A program made the translations under genes and the position numbers. The notes below the pieces were generated by a model. It was not told the DNA's origin. It saw only the letters and a list, made by a program, of their open reading frames with translations, and did not search any database. Positions 55,027 to 63,043 of a DNA stretch of 64,000 nucleotides are shown in pieces. Source of the stretch: UBA1535 sp002323775 (GTDB taxonomy: Bacteria > Bacillota > Clostridia > Tissierellales > Sedimentibacteraceae); NCBI GenBank assembly GCA_031993545.1, contig DAMAHZ010000005.1, positions 23,990-87,989 of the forward strand, written 5' to 3'. Within the stretch, counting starts at the first letter, position 1; each line of letters begins with the position of its first letter.

Positions 55027-55060
55027 AAGACAGAGGAATGTTTCTTCTGTCTTTTATTTT
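55027..55060 (+). terminator. Terminator after the nitroreductase
   Basis: AAGACAGAGGAA pairs with TTCTTCTGTCTT with one G-T pair, followed by a T-rich run. Confidence 0.75.
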
Positions 55061-55119
55061 AATTTGAGAAGCAAAAACATTTTTATATAATTGAATATTT
55101 AGAAAAATTGAGAATATTA

Positions 55120-55158
55120 AAATAGGCTGTAGCAAAACTAAGTTGCGACAGCCTATTT
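55120..55158 (-). terminator. Terminator of the folT unit
   Basis: AAATAGGCTGT pairs with ACAGCCTATTT around a GCAA/TTGC inner stem. It lies about 30 bases after the minus-strand folT stop. Confidence 0.75.
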
Positions 55159-55188
55159 AATTTACTTATTTGCGTATTGCATACATTA

Positions 55189-56031
55189 TTATAACTTAAT
55201 CTTAAATCTCTTATCTACAATCTCTAAAATTGTTGCAATAATAAATGTGTATATAGGTATCGTAAAGAAGCTGGTTATAATTCTTCCAGGCAAGAATGCC
55301 AGATAGCCTTTTCCATAAATAACAGATAGAAAATAAGTATTTATTATTATTGAAAAAATAAACTGTGTAACACTAACAATAAACAATATTTTGTCCATCT
55401 TCACCTTGAAATTGAACCTTGAGGTAATTATTATCGGCACTATTATATAGGCTATAACAAGCGCTATAAATCCCACAACAATCCACACATTTAATGGAGC
55501 ACCATTATAATATAAACTTCCGCTTTCAAAGCTAAGCATCTTATTTAATATAAAAGCTCCTACAAAACCGGCAGATAGTATAACTATAAGTATTGCATTC
55601 AAAATATTATAGTTAATCTTATCACTTTTAAAATGCTTGTGCATAAGTGAAACCATTAAGGCAGTCAAAGCTGCTGAAATTGTAAAACCTGGGAAATATG
55701 CACCGACAGGCTTTATTAAAGCGGGGATAAGATCCACCAAAGCACCTGAGAAAAGTCCCATAACAGGTCCGCAGATTATACCTACAATCATTGTAAATGG
55801 CGGTGCAAATGTGATTTTAACAGCATTTATACCTGCAATTGGGATATATGCAAGAAACATAAGGTTTAAAACCAAAGCAATTGAAGTAAATATGCCTGCT
55901 CTTGCAATATTGATTATAGAAAATTGTCCTCCCGCCAAAGATTGTCTTTTATTCTCCTTAGCGGTGTTTTGCTCTGTAGTATATTGTGAATCTACAGATT
56001 TTTGGGGTGTAAAAAAAGTATTACTCTTCAT
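55189..56031 (-). CDS. folT: Folate family ECF transporter S component
   Basis: A 280-residue substrate-binding S subunit of an energy-coupling-factor transporter. After a polar N-terminus come about six to eight membrane helices, with IARAGIFTSIALVLNLMFLA and VKITFAPPFTMIVGIICGPV followed by MGLFSGALVDLIPALIKPVG as in FolT proteins. The start at the ATG at 56031 is preferred, because AAGGA lies ten bases upstream; the longer frame runs into the leader. The THF riboswitch 150 bases upstream independently supports folate specificity. The energising EcfA/T module is presumably encoded elsewhere. Confidence 0.88.
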   Translation of the reverse strand: MKSNTFFTPQKSVDSQYTTEQNTAKENKRQSLAGGQFSIINIARAGIFTSIALVLNLMFLAYIPIAGINAVKITFAPPFTMIVGIICGPVMGLFSGALVDLIPALIKPVGAYFPGFTISAALTALMVSLMHKHFKSDKINYNILNAILIVILSAGFVGAFILNKMLSFESGSLYYNGAPLNVWIVVGFIALVIAYIIVPIIITSRFNFKVKMDKILFIVSVTQFIFSIIINTYFLSVIYGKGYLAFLPGRIITSFFTIPIYTFIIATILEIVDKRFKIKL

Positions 56032-56180
56032 TTTAAGCCATTCCTTTCTATAAATTGAATTATAACAATTCAATTTGATGGTTTAACAAAGTAATACTTC
56101 CGCAAATTATTAATATTATTTTTTCCATACTAACACAATATGTATCATATTAAGCTAATATTTTTAATATAGCATTAACA

Positions 56181-56268
56181 GCGGAAGCGACAAGATACCG
56201 CAGACACAAAGTCCTTCGTTTAAGAGCAACCTCCCATCTCTTAACACTTTACGCATCTTATCCACTCT
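56181..56268 (-). promoter_or_regulatory. Tetrahydrofolate riboswitch
   Basis: Read on the minus strand, the leader carries the conserved THF-aptamer blocks in order: GGATAAGATGCGTAAAGTGT, a stem TTAAGAG/CTCTTAA enclosing ATGGGAGGTTG, ACGAAGGACTTTGTGTC, and GCGGTATCTTGTCGCTTCCG. The P1 strands GATAAGAT and ATCTTGTC pair. Downstream, GCGGAAG (minus strand, 56103-56097) can pair with CTTCCGC at the aptamer's 3' edge, a plausible switch between alternative structures. Confidence 0.85.
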
Positions 56269-56475
56269 GTTTAATTCAATTTTTATGATAACATAAATAA
56301 CATAATTTGTCACATGGTATTTATTGGAAAATATTAATCAATAAATTTAGATAAGCAGTAAGAATTAATTATTTTGCCGAAATAAATATTATTGTTTTTT
56401 TACTCAAATGGAACTTTTTTCACCTACCATCGTCTAAGGAAATACAAGAAAGAAAAAATATTTTTGGAGGCTAAA

Positions 56476-57876
56476 ATGAATAAACACTTATTAAAAACAA
56501 TGTCGCTTTTGTTGGCAGCTATTATGCTATTTTCAAATATGGCTGTTTTTGCTGATAGCAAGGATTCAAACAAGTATAAAGCGTATAGTTCGACACTGAT
56601 TAAGGAATATGTTAAAACAGGAGAAATTACAGAGATAAACTCAAAAACAATAACTCTAGGAGAAAAATCATATAAATCTATGTTTAAATTATCTGATAAA
56701 ACTACCATATTAGATGCTAATGATGCTAAGATTAAGTACTCAGATTTAAAAAAAGGTATGAGTGTAGAAATAGTATATAATAAGGTGTCAAAAGATAAAA
56801 ACGATAAAGTTAATAATGCTATAAGCGTTAAAGTTATTAAAAATTCAGACTCGGCAGCACAAATAAAAAATGCTATTATTGATGAAATAACTGTAAATTC
56901 TAAAAATGAAACATCAGTCACAATTATGTATGAAACACTTGATAACAGAAATAGAGTTGTAGACAATTATATGGTATTGCTTACTGACAAGGACACTAAA
57001 GTCTATAACCAGTTAGGAGAGCTTATTAAAATATCAGCTTTAAAGAAAGATATGATTGTCAATGTTGAGCATTCATTGAAAATGACAAAATCTGCTGTTC
57101 CACAAGCCTATGCTTTTAAAATTAGCGTAGTTAAGAGCGAAGATAAGACTCAAATTACAGAATCTAAGATATTGAATGTATATACAAATAATAAGAAATC
57201 ATACATTCTTGTTGGAGATGCAAATGATATTACTAAGCAAATTTTATTTATTCTGGCTGATAATGCTACTATAAAGAATAAATTTAACCAAGCAATATCA
57301 TTTGATGATTTAGCTATAGGTCAAAAAATAAGAGTAAATCATTCAATGGCAATGACATTTAGCTTGCCGCCTCAGAGCACCGCTTATTCTGTAGAAGTTC
57401 TTGACGAATTAAAGACAGAATTTATAGAAGATGCAGTGATTGAGGAGATAGACCTTAAGGGTAAAACAGTTACCGCAAGCTATGAAGTAAAGGTTGGCAC
57501 TAGATATTATGAGAACACAATTATACTTACCGTAGATGACAAGACAGTAATTTTAGATAAAAAAGGAAAAGCTATTGCATTAAAGGACTTAAAGCTTGGA
57601 ATGGTAATTGATATTAAGCATGAGTATCTACCTATACTAAGCTCACCACCAAAATCATATGCGCATAAAATAAGTGTTGTGAGAGATAATTATCAGGTTC
57701 CAATAGATGATGAAAATTGTGAGATTTTTAATCTATTTATTAAGCTGTATTTTGAAACAGATAAAAATGAATGGATGAATTGTATCAAAAATCATGATCA
57801 CAAATTGAAGTATTTAGATAAATTTGACATAGAAGATTTTTTTGAAGAATTGTTTGAAAGATATACAGAAGACTAA
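56476..57876 (+). CDS. Secreted protein with repeated OB-like domains, unknown function
   Basis: A 466-residue exported protein. The signal peptide (about 1-26) ends NMAVFADS. The body has about four related units of 90-95 residues, each with a DDKTVILDKKGKAIALKDLK-like motif followed by an LKxGMxxxxxHxxx strand: YSDLKKGMSVEIVYNK, ISALKKDMIVNVEHSL, FDDLAIGQKIRVNHSM and LKDLKLGMVIDIKHEY. The C-terminal 45 residues form a separate helical region ending FEELFERYTED. I choose the ATG at 56476, which has TTGGAGG upstream; the longer frame runs into non-coding DNA. The family is not recognised. Confidence 0.7.
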   Translation: MNKHLLKTMSLLLAAIMLFSNMAVFADSKDSNKYKAYSSTLIKEYVKTGEITEINSKTITLGEKSYKSMFKLSDKTTILDANDAKIKYSDLKKGMSVEIVYNKVSKDKNDKVNNAISVKVIKNSDSAAQIKNAIIDEITVNSKNETSVTIMYETLDNRNRVVDNYMVLLTDKDTKVYNQLGELIKISALKKDMIVNVEHSLKMTKSAVPQAYAFKISVVKSEDKTQITESKILNVYTNNKKSYILVGDANDITKQILFILADNATIKNKFNQAISFDDLAIGQKIRVNHSMAMTFSLPPQSTAYSVEVLDELKTEFIEDAVIEEIDLKGKTVTASYEVKVGTRYYENTIILTVDDKTVILDKKGKAIALKDLKLGMVIDIKHEYLPILSSPPKSYAHKISVVRDNYQVPIDDENCEIFNLFIKLYFETDKNEWMNCIKNHDHKLKYLDKFDIEDFFEELFERYTED

Positions 57877-57898
57877 CAGTGATTGTTAAAAATTACTA

Positions 57899-58027
57899 TT
57901 GTAATTTTATGATAAAAGTGTTATAATCAAAATATAATAAAGAATAAGTAGTCAGCGATATGGCTGATACCAAATAAGCAATAAAACTATGTAATTACTC
58001 TGTTGGTGGCAGGGTAATTATTTTTTT
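57899..58027 (+). ncRNA. Antitoxin RNA of the type I toxin-antitoxin locus
   Basis: A promoter TTGTAA-17-TATAAT (57899-57927) reads right and starts near 57934. The transcript would end at the hairpin GTAATTACTCTG/CAGGGTAATTA followed by seven T (57991-58027), about 94 nt. It is convergent with, and overlaps the 3' end of, the toxin mRNA, as in the TxpA/RatA type. Confidence 0.6.
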
Positions 58028-58104
58028 CCTCTATCACTAATTATCATAACGACTAATGTAGCAAATAAAAACATTAGCGTTAACGCTTCATACAATGATA
58101 GCAT
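58018..58104 (-). CDS. Holin-like type I toxin, 28 residues
   Basis: A tiny membrane peptide beginning MLSLYEALTLMFLFATLVVM and ending SDRGKK. The pattern S-x-Y-E-A-L-x-L-M-x-x-F-A-T-L with a charged tail is that of the Firmicutes putative holin-like toxins. The SD AAAGGAG lies eight bases before the ATG. A promoter-like TTGACT (58217-58212) is followed after about 18 bases by TAAAAT. The mRNA has a long structured 5' region with a second GGAGG upstream. Its convergent antisense RNA probably blocks translation or destabilises the message. Confidence 0.75.
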   Translation of the reverse strand: MLSLYEALTLMFLFATLVVMIISDRGKK

Positions 58105-58258
58105 AGGCAACACTCCTTTCTGAATGGATTTTTACCTCCTTTCATTAAGGTGAGTATGCCATACCCTGCGCTACTTATTCTCATCCTATTTTAACATAAA
58201 AAGCATATGAAAGTCAAGAAATTTGCGAACAAACGTTTATATAAAGTCAAACATTGAC

Positions 58259-58684
58259 TTACTCCTCAACTTGCTCATTATCCTCAATATTAGATAACAT
58301 TTCATTAGCTAACAGCTCAACTCGTGCAATGAATTTAATCTGATTTCTATAAGTTTTAAATCTTTTTAAGATATTTAAAATTTCAATTTCATTTTCATTC
58401 AAAGAGCACCTATAATTGAGGGAATTTTCCCCAATCAAGCTACCGCTATAATTATCTGAGAACATTTGTCCATCATTTTGTTCGGACATTAGAAATTCAA
58501 CACTACAGCCTAAAAATTTTGCAACCTTATACAAGCTATCGGCTCGTGGACTGTTTATTTTCCATTTTGAAATGGAGCCATTGCTTAACTGGGCATTTTC
58601 TTCTATGTATGAAATTGATAAATTTTGGTCATCTGCCATGCTTTTAATTTTGTCATAAAGTGTCAAAATATCGCTCCTTTTCAA
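58259..58684 (-). CDS. XRE-family HTH regulator
   Basis: A 141-residue regulator. The HTH covers about residues 8-65 (LTLYDKIKSMADDQNLSISY, IEENAQLSNGSISKWKINS) and continues with DSLYKVAKFLGCSVEFLMSE. The C-terminal part (NENEIEILNILKRFKTYRNQ) may dimerise. It has an AAAGGAGC SD. It lies upstream of the toxin gene on the same strand with a 150-base gap; control of that locus is possible but not shown. Confidence 0.8.
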   Translation of the reverse strand: MKRSDILTLYDKIKSMADDQNLSISYIEENAQLSNGSISKWKINSPRADSLYKVAKFLGCSVEFLMSEQNDGQMFSDNYSGSLIGENSLNYRCSLNENEIEILNILKRFKTYRNQIKFIARVELLANEMLSNIEDNEQVEE

Positions 58685-58896
58685 TCCTTTTATTGTATTT
58701 AAAAATATTTTAGAAATATCTCAAAAAAAGTTCTTGACTTTTTGATAAATTTCTAGTATTCTTAAAACAAGAAAACAAATAATTTGACAAAAAATAAAAA
58801 TCGCCAATTTATTTGTTCTATCTAGGATAAAAAATATAATTTTACCTATATAATATAACAAAGTTTAAAAAATTTCAATAAAAATTTATTTTTCTC

Positions 58897-58925
58897 TTTA
58901 CATTATATATTTGTTATGTTATAAT
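58897..58925 (+). promoter_or_regulatory. Promoter of the small RNA gene
   Basis: TTTACA, 17 bases, TATAAT. The expected start is near 58932, at the beginning of the structured region. Confidence 0.7.
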
Positions 58926-58931
58926 CAACTT

Positions 58932-59035
58932 GAGATTAGGAAAGATGTTTTATACTTGGGTTGGGCCCCCCTGGCCTAAGTAGGCATCGATCTTGATTTA
59001 GCGGTTCTAGTACAAGTTATTAGAATCGTTTTTTT
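58932..59035 (+). ncRNA. Unnamed structured small RNA, about 105 nt, with a C-rich loop
   Basis: From the promoter above to a terminator (CGGTTCTA/TAGAATCG, then seven T) there is no coding frame. The 5' half folds into AAGAT/ATCTT, enclosing TACTT (58953) and AAGTA (58978), then GGGCC and GGCCT capped by the loop CCCCT, with a 5-base bulge GGGTT on one side. Exposed C-rich loops in Firmicute small RNAs often pair with Shine-Dalgarno sequences, so a trans-acting regulator is plausible. It has its own promoter and terminator and is therefore not simply the proS leader. I do not recognise it as SRP, 6S, tmRNA or a known riboswitch. Confidence 0.65.
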
Positions 59036-59059
59036 ATTTAAAAAAATTACAGATTTATT

Positions 59060-59090
59060 AAAAGAGTGAAATTTGTTTCACTCTTTTTTA
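59060..59090 (+). terminator. Second terminator upstream of proS
   Basis: AAAAGAGTGAAA pairs with TTTCACTCTTTT, followed by T. It isolates the proS promoter from upstream transcription. Confidence 0.75.
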
Positions 59091-59119
59091 TTGACAAAAA
59101 TGCCATTTTAATGTACAAT
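59091..59119 (+). promoter_or_regulatory. proS promoter
   Basis: TTGACA (59091), 17 bases, TACAAT (59114). This gives a leader of about 125 nt before the proS ATG. Confidence 0.75.
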
Positions 59120-59180
59120 ATCAACATGTTTAATAGATGCGAAGCAGTGATTTAAAAGGAATAAAATATAGAAAATAAAG

Positions 59181-59255
59181 AAAGGATAAGCGCCGGACTC
59201 ATGTATAAATGCCTAATGAGTCTTAATAAAATCGGTGCATGGCTTATATATAATG
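59181..59255 (+). promoter_or_regulatory. proS leader: SD, long hairpin, four-codon frame overlapping the start
   Basis: AAAGGA (59181) is followed by a hairpin whose arms are GCGCCG/CGGTGC and GACTCAT/ATGAGTC (59190-59238). Directly after it comes an ATG that reads M-A-Y-I-stop, and this stop overlaps the proS ATG as TAATG (59251-59255). No other SD is seen. Folding would bring the SD next to the small frame, and proS could be reached by re-initiation. No T-box motif is present. Confidence 0.45.
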
Positions 59256-60695
59256 GGTAAGGAAAAAGAATTTGTAAAAGAAATAACACCTATGGAGGAA
59301 GACTTTAGCAGATGGTACACAGATGTAATAATGAAAAATGAGCTTGTTGACTATTCTCCAGTAAAGGGCTTTATGGTTATAAGACCATATGGATATGCTT
59401 TGTGGGAAAAAATACAAGAATTTGCTGACAGAAGATTTAAGGAAACTGGTCACAAAAACTGCTATTTTCCATTATTAATACCAGAAAGCTTATTAAATAA
59501 AGAAAAAGAGCATGTAGAGGGCTTTGCTCCGGAGGTTGCATGGGTTACACATGGAGGAAGCACAGAGCTTGGAGAGAGATTGTGCGTTAGACCTACATCA
59601 GAAACTATAATTTGCAATATGTACAGTAAATGGTTAAATTCATACAGGGATTTACCATATCTTTACAATCAGTGGTGCAGTGTAGTGCGTTGGGAGAAAG
59701 CAACACGTCCATTCCTAAGAACATCAGAATTTTTATGGCAGGAGGGCCATACTCTCCATGAAACATATGATGAGGCTCAAGAAGAAACATTGAAAATTCT
59801 TGGGATATATAAAGAGGTAGCAGAAGATTTACTTGCTATGCCTGTTGTTGTGGGACAAAAAAGTGAAAAAGAAAAATTTGCCGGAGCTTTTGCTACGTAT
59901 ACAATGGAAGCACTTATGCACGATGGTCAAGCGCTTCAAGCGGGTACTTCTCATAACTTAGGGCAGCATTTTACAAAAGCCTTTGATATAAATTACTTAG
60001 GAAGAACAGGAAAGCAAGAATATCCTTATCATACATCATGGGGTATATCCACACGATTAATAGGTGGACTTATAATGGTTCACGGTGACAACAGAGGGCT
60101 GGTACTACCGCCAAGAGTTGCACCAACACAGGTTGTTATAATACCGATTGCTCAGAAAAAAGAGGGAGTATTAGAAAAGGCTAATGCTTTATTTGACGAG
60201 CTAAAATCAAAGGGAATAAGAGTTGAATTAGATGATGATACTGCTAACTCACCGGGCTGGAAATTTAACCAATACGAAATGAAAGGCTATCCAATGAGAA
60301 TAGAAATAGGACCAAAGGATATAGAAAACAACCAAGCGGTAGCGGTAAGGAGAGATAAGCTGGAAAAAGAAATTATTTCTTTAGATAATATTGGCGAGAC
60401 TGTAAAATCAATGCTAGAAACGATGCAAAAGGATATGTTAGAAAAAGCAAGACAGCACAGGGAAGCACATACATACACTATGGAAAGCTACGAGGATTAC
60501 AAGAAAAGCATAACAGACAAACCGGGATTTGCAAAAGCTATGTGGTGTGGCTGTCCGGAATGTGAAGCAAAGCTAAAAGAAGAAACAGGTGCAACAATAA
60601 GATGTATGCCGTTTGAACAGGAGCAGTTATCAGATAAATGCCATTTCTGCGGCAAAGAAGCAAAGCATATGGTTTATATTGCAAGAGCGTATTAA
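59253..60695 (+). CDS. proS: Prolyl-tRNA synthetase, archaeal/eukaryotic type
   Basis: A 480-residue class II synthetase of the shorter ProRS type without the bacterial editing insertion. Motif 2 is RWEKATRPFLRTSEFLWQEG, followed by HTLH; motif 3 is GGLIMVHGDNRGLVLPPRVA; the C-terminal zinc-binding tail is CGCPECEAKL...CMPFEQEQ...CHFCG ending in the usual ARAY. I choose the ATG at 59253 (MGKEKEFVKEITPMEEDFSR); a GTG in frame at 59235 lies inside the leader hairpin. It attaches proline to tRNA-Pro in the cytoplasm. The gene has its own promoter and unusual leader. Confidence 0.95.
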   Translation: MGKEKEFVKEITPMEEDFSRWYTDVIMKNELVDYSPVKGFMVIRPYGYALWEKIQEFADRRFKETGHKNCYFPLLIPESLLNKEKEHVEGFAPEVAWVTHGGSTELGERLCVRPTSETIICNMYSKWLNSYRDLPYLYNQWCSVVRWEKATRPFLRTSEFLWQEGHTLHETYDEAQEETLKILGIYKEVAEDLLAMPVVVGQKSEKEKFAGAFATYTMEALMHDGQALQAGTSHNLGQHFTKAFDINYLGRTGKQEYPYHTSWGISTRLIGGLIMVHGDNRGLVLPPRVAPTQVVIIPIAQKKEGVLEKANALFDELKSKGIRVELDDDTANSPGWKFNQYEMKGYPMRIEIGPKDIENNQAVAVRRDKLEKEIISLDNIGETVKSMLETMQKDMLEKARQHREAHTYTMESYEDYKKSITDKPGFAKAMWCGCPECEAKLKEETGATIRCMPFEQEQLSDKCHFCGKEAKHMVYIARAY

Positions 60696-60767
60696 TTTTT
60701 CACATATTTTTAAAATCATAGTAAGAATATTTGAAGTATCAAATAATAAAATCTAGGAGGCTTTAAA

Positions 60768-62267
60768 ATGAAGGAATTAATTAGTAAATATGAGGAGTAT
60801 AGGAAAAGGCTTAAAGCATATCATTACGCTATGTGGATGATAAGCTGGGATTCAGCTACTGAAGCTCCAAAGGGTTGCTTTGGAGAAAGAGCAAAATATA
60901 CGGGCGTATTATCAGAAGAATCATATAAGCTACAAACCTCATCGGAGCGTATAGATATAATAAATAAGCTATATGCAGGTAAAGATAAGCTTGATAGTGT
61001 TTTAGCTCACGAAATTGTAGAGGCAAAAAAGAGTGTAGACAAAATTCTCAAGATACCTATGGAAGAATATGTACAATACAGAATGCTTTTAGCAACAAGC
61101 GAAAATACATGGGCTGAGGCAAAGACAAAAAATGATTTTGAAATGTTTAAACCTAGCTTGGAGGAAATAATCTCATACGGAAAAAAATTTGCTAAATACC
61201 TAGAAACTGAAAAGCTTAAAGGCTATGACCTTTTGCTTGATGATTTCGAGCCTGAATTCACTACTGTTGAGTATGATGAATTTTTTGGAATTTTAAAGAA
61301 AGAATTAGTTCCGTTTGTGAAGGAGATTACTAGCAAAAAATTAGAGTACAACAATAGTTTTGAAAGCAAAACTTATCCTAGATTAGATCAGATTGAATTT
61401 GCAAAATATATACAAAAGGTTATGTGCTATGACACAAATCACGGATTGATGAAAGAAAGCGAGCATCCGTTTACTTCAGGTGTTTCTACAAAGGATGTAA
61501 GATTTACAGTTCACTACTATGAGAATATGTTTACTTCAAGCATATTTTCAGCAATCCACGAGCTTGGTCATGCTACATATAATCAGCAGATAGACCCTGA
61601 GCTTGATGATACTAATGTAGGTGATGGTGCTTCTATGGCAATGCACGAGTCTCAATCCAGATTTTTTGAAAACATAATAGGAAGAAGCCATAAGTTCTGG
61701 GAAATACACTATAGCAAGCTTCAGGAGATATTTAAGGAGCAATTAAAGGATATAAGTCTTGAAGATTTTTATAAGTCTATAAATAAGGTTGAAAACTCAC
61801 TTATAAGAGTTGAAGCTGATGAGCTTACTTATCCTTTGCATATCATGATAAGATATGATATCGAAAGAATGATTTTGAATAATGAGGTTGAAGTTTCAGA
61901 ATTACCTACAGTTTGGAATAAAATGGTAAAAGAATATCTAGGTATTGATGTGCCTAGTGTAAGTCAAGGAGTTCTTCAGGATGTACATTGGGCGGGCGGA
62001 ATGTTTGGATATTTCCCAACATATGCTCTAGGCTCTGCATATGCAGCTCAAATATACAATAAGATGAAGCAGGAAATTGATATTGAGAAAATACTTGAAA
62101 GCGGTACAACTAAGGAAATTAATGAGTGGCTTAAGGAGAAAATACATAAGTATGGAAGCACAAAGTATCCTAAGGAGATATTAAAGCTTGCAACAGGGGA
62201 AGATTTTAACCCTATGTATTATGTAAATTATCTAAAAGACAAATATTCTAAGATTTATAATTTATAA
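60768..62267 (+). CDS. M32 family metallocarboxypeptidase
   Basis: A 499-residue carboxypeptidase Taq-type enzyme. SAIHELGHATYNQ carries the HExxH zinc motif (about 264-268), and GASMAMHESQSRFFENIIGR gives the third ligand Glu and the M32 signature. YRKRLKAYHYAMWMISWDSA at the N-terminus and GVLQDVHWAGGMFGYFPTYA near the end are further family blocks. It trims C-terminal residues from peptides in the cytoplasm, in keeping with amino-acid fermentation. AGGAGG precedes the ATG. A terminator follows the stop. Confidence 0.95.
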   Translation: MKELISKYEEYRKRLKAYHYAMWMISWDSATEAPKGCFGERAKYTGVLSEESYKLQTSSERIDIINKLYAGKDKLDSVLAHEIVEAKKSVDKILKIPMEEYVQYRMLLATSENTWAEAKTKNDFEMFKPSLEEIISYGKKFAKYLETEKLKGYDLLLDDFEPEFTTVEYDEFFGILKKELVPFVKEITSKKLEYNNSFESKTYPRLDQIEFAKYIQKVMCYDTNHGLMKESEHPFTSGVSTKDVRFTVHYYENMFTSSIFSAIHELGHATYNQQIDPELDDTNVGDGASMAMHESQSRFFENIIGRSHKFWEIHYSKLQEIFKEQLKDISLEDFYKSINKVENSLIRVEADELTYPLHIMIRYDIERMILNNEVEVSELPTVWNKMVKEYLGIDVPSVSQGVLQDVHWAGGMFGYFPTYALGSAYAAQIYNKMKQEIDIEKILESGTTKEINEWLKEKIHKYGSTKYPKEILKLATGEDFNPMYYVNYLKDKYSKIYNL

Positions 62268-62277
62268 TATAGATTTT

Positions 62278-62322
62278 AACACCAATAGTTTTTGAATAGA
62301 ATTCAAAACTATTGGTGTTTTT
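62278..62322 (+). terminator. Terminator after the M32 peptidase
   Basis: AACACCAATAGTTTT pairs with AAAACTATTGGTGTT around a TGAAT/ATTCA inner stem, followed by T. Confidence 0.9.
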
Positions 62323-62651
62323 AGTTTTTTGATTGACATTATAAAGCATCCATAACAAGTATATAAAACAAAGCAATACAACATGAGTATCCAATTTTTT
62401 GTCGATTGACGCACTTCTTCATTTTCGTTCTAAAAAAGTAAAGCATAAAGCATTTTACCAAACAAATTAATATGCAAATATGCTTTTATAATAATGCTTT
62501 TGATTAAGATAATAAAATTTTCATTGGAAAACATTAACAAGCAAAAAATATTTACATTTTTCGCCATAATATTACAAAAATACTTGCAAATAATACCTAA
62601 ACAGTATAAAATATATACTATATATTTTTTTATAAAATAAAAGGATGGTTG
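62323..62651. other. Intergenic, no gene seen
   Basis: AT-rich DNA holding the promoter region of the receiver gene. A TATACTATATA stretch near 62615 may be its -10 region. No RNA structure is recognised. Confidence 0.35.
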
Positions 62652-63041
62652 GTGAAAAAGATGCTTATAAACGATTTAAAAGTGCTTATTAGCGATGACT
62701 CTATATTGGTTAGAAAGCAAATTAGCGATATTCTAAATTCAATGGGATGTACAGATATATCCTATGCCTCGAATGGTAGAGAGGCGATAAGTAGATATAA
62801 GGAGATTACGCCTGATATAGTTTTCATGGATATTATCATGCCTGAAATAACAGGAGTCGAAGCTTTAAAAGAGATAACTAATTCTGATCCAGGGGCAAAG
62901 GTTGTTATAGCTTCCTCAGTAATTACACAAAAATATTTAAAATTAGCAATAGAAGCTGGTGCCTTTGACTTTATACATAAGCCTGTTTTTGCAGAAGATG
63001 TTAAAAAGGTCGTAGGTAAACTGCTAAAGGATGGTGAATAA
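62652..63041 (+). CDS. CheY-like stand-alone receiver
   Basis: A 129-residue single-domain response regulator. VLISDDSILVRKQISDILNS contains the acidic pair; DIVFMDIIMPEITGVEAL holds the phosphoacceptor Asp; VIASSVITQKYLKLAIEAGA has the switch Ser/Thr; and DFIHKPVF the conserved Lys. There is no output domain. I prefer the GTG at 62652, six bases after AGGA; a TTG at 62649 and an ATG at 62661 are alternatives. It starts an operon with the CheX-like gene two bases downstream. Confidence 0.88.
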   Translation: MKKMLINDLKVLISDDSILVRKQISDILNSMGCTDISYASNGREAISRYKEITPDIVFMDIIMPEITGVEALKEITNSDPGAKVVIASSVITQKYLKLAIEAGAFDFIHKPVFAEDVKKVVGKLLKDGE

Positions 63042-63043
63042 TA

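Noticed and set aside
58932..59035. SRP RNA, 6S RNA or a known riboswitch
   Set aside because: The GGAAG/AGCAG signature of SRP RNA is absent, the length is too short for 6S RNA, and no riboswitch consensus that I know fits.
59091..59255. T-box leader of proS
   Set aside because: The conserved AGGGUGG-type antiterminator sequence and a specifier stem could not be found.
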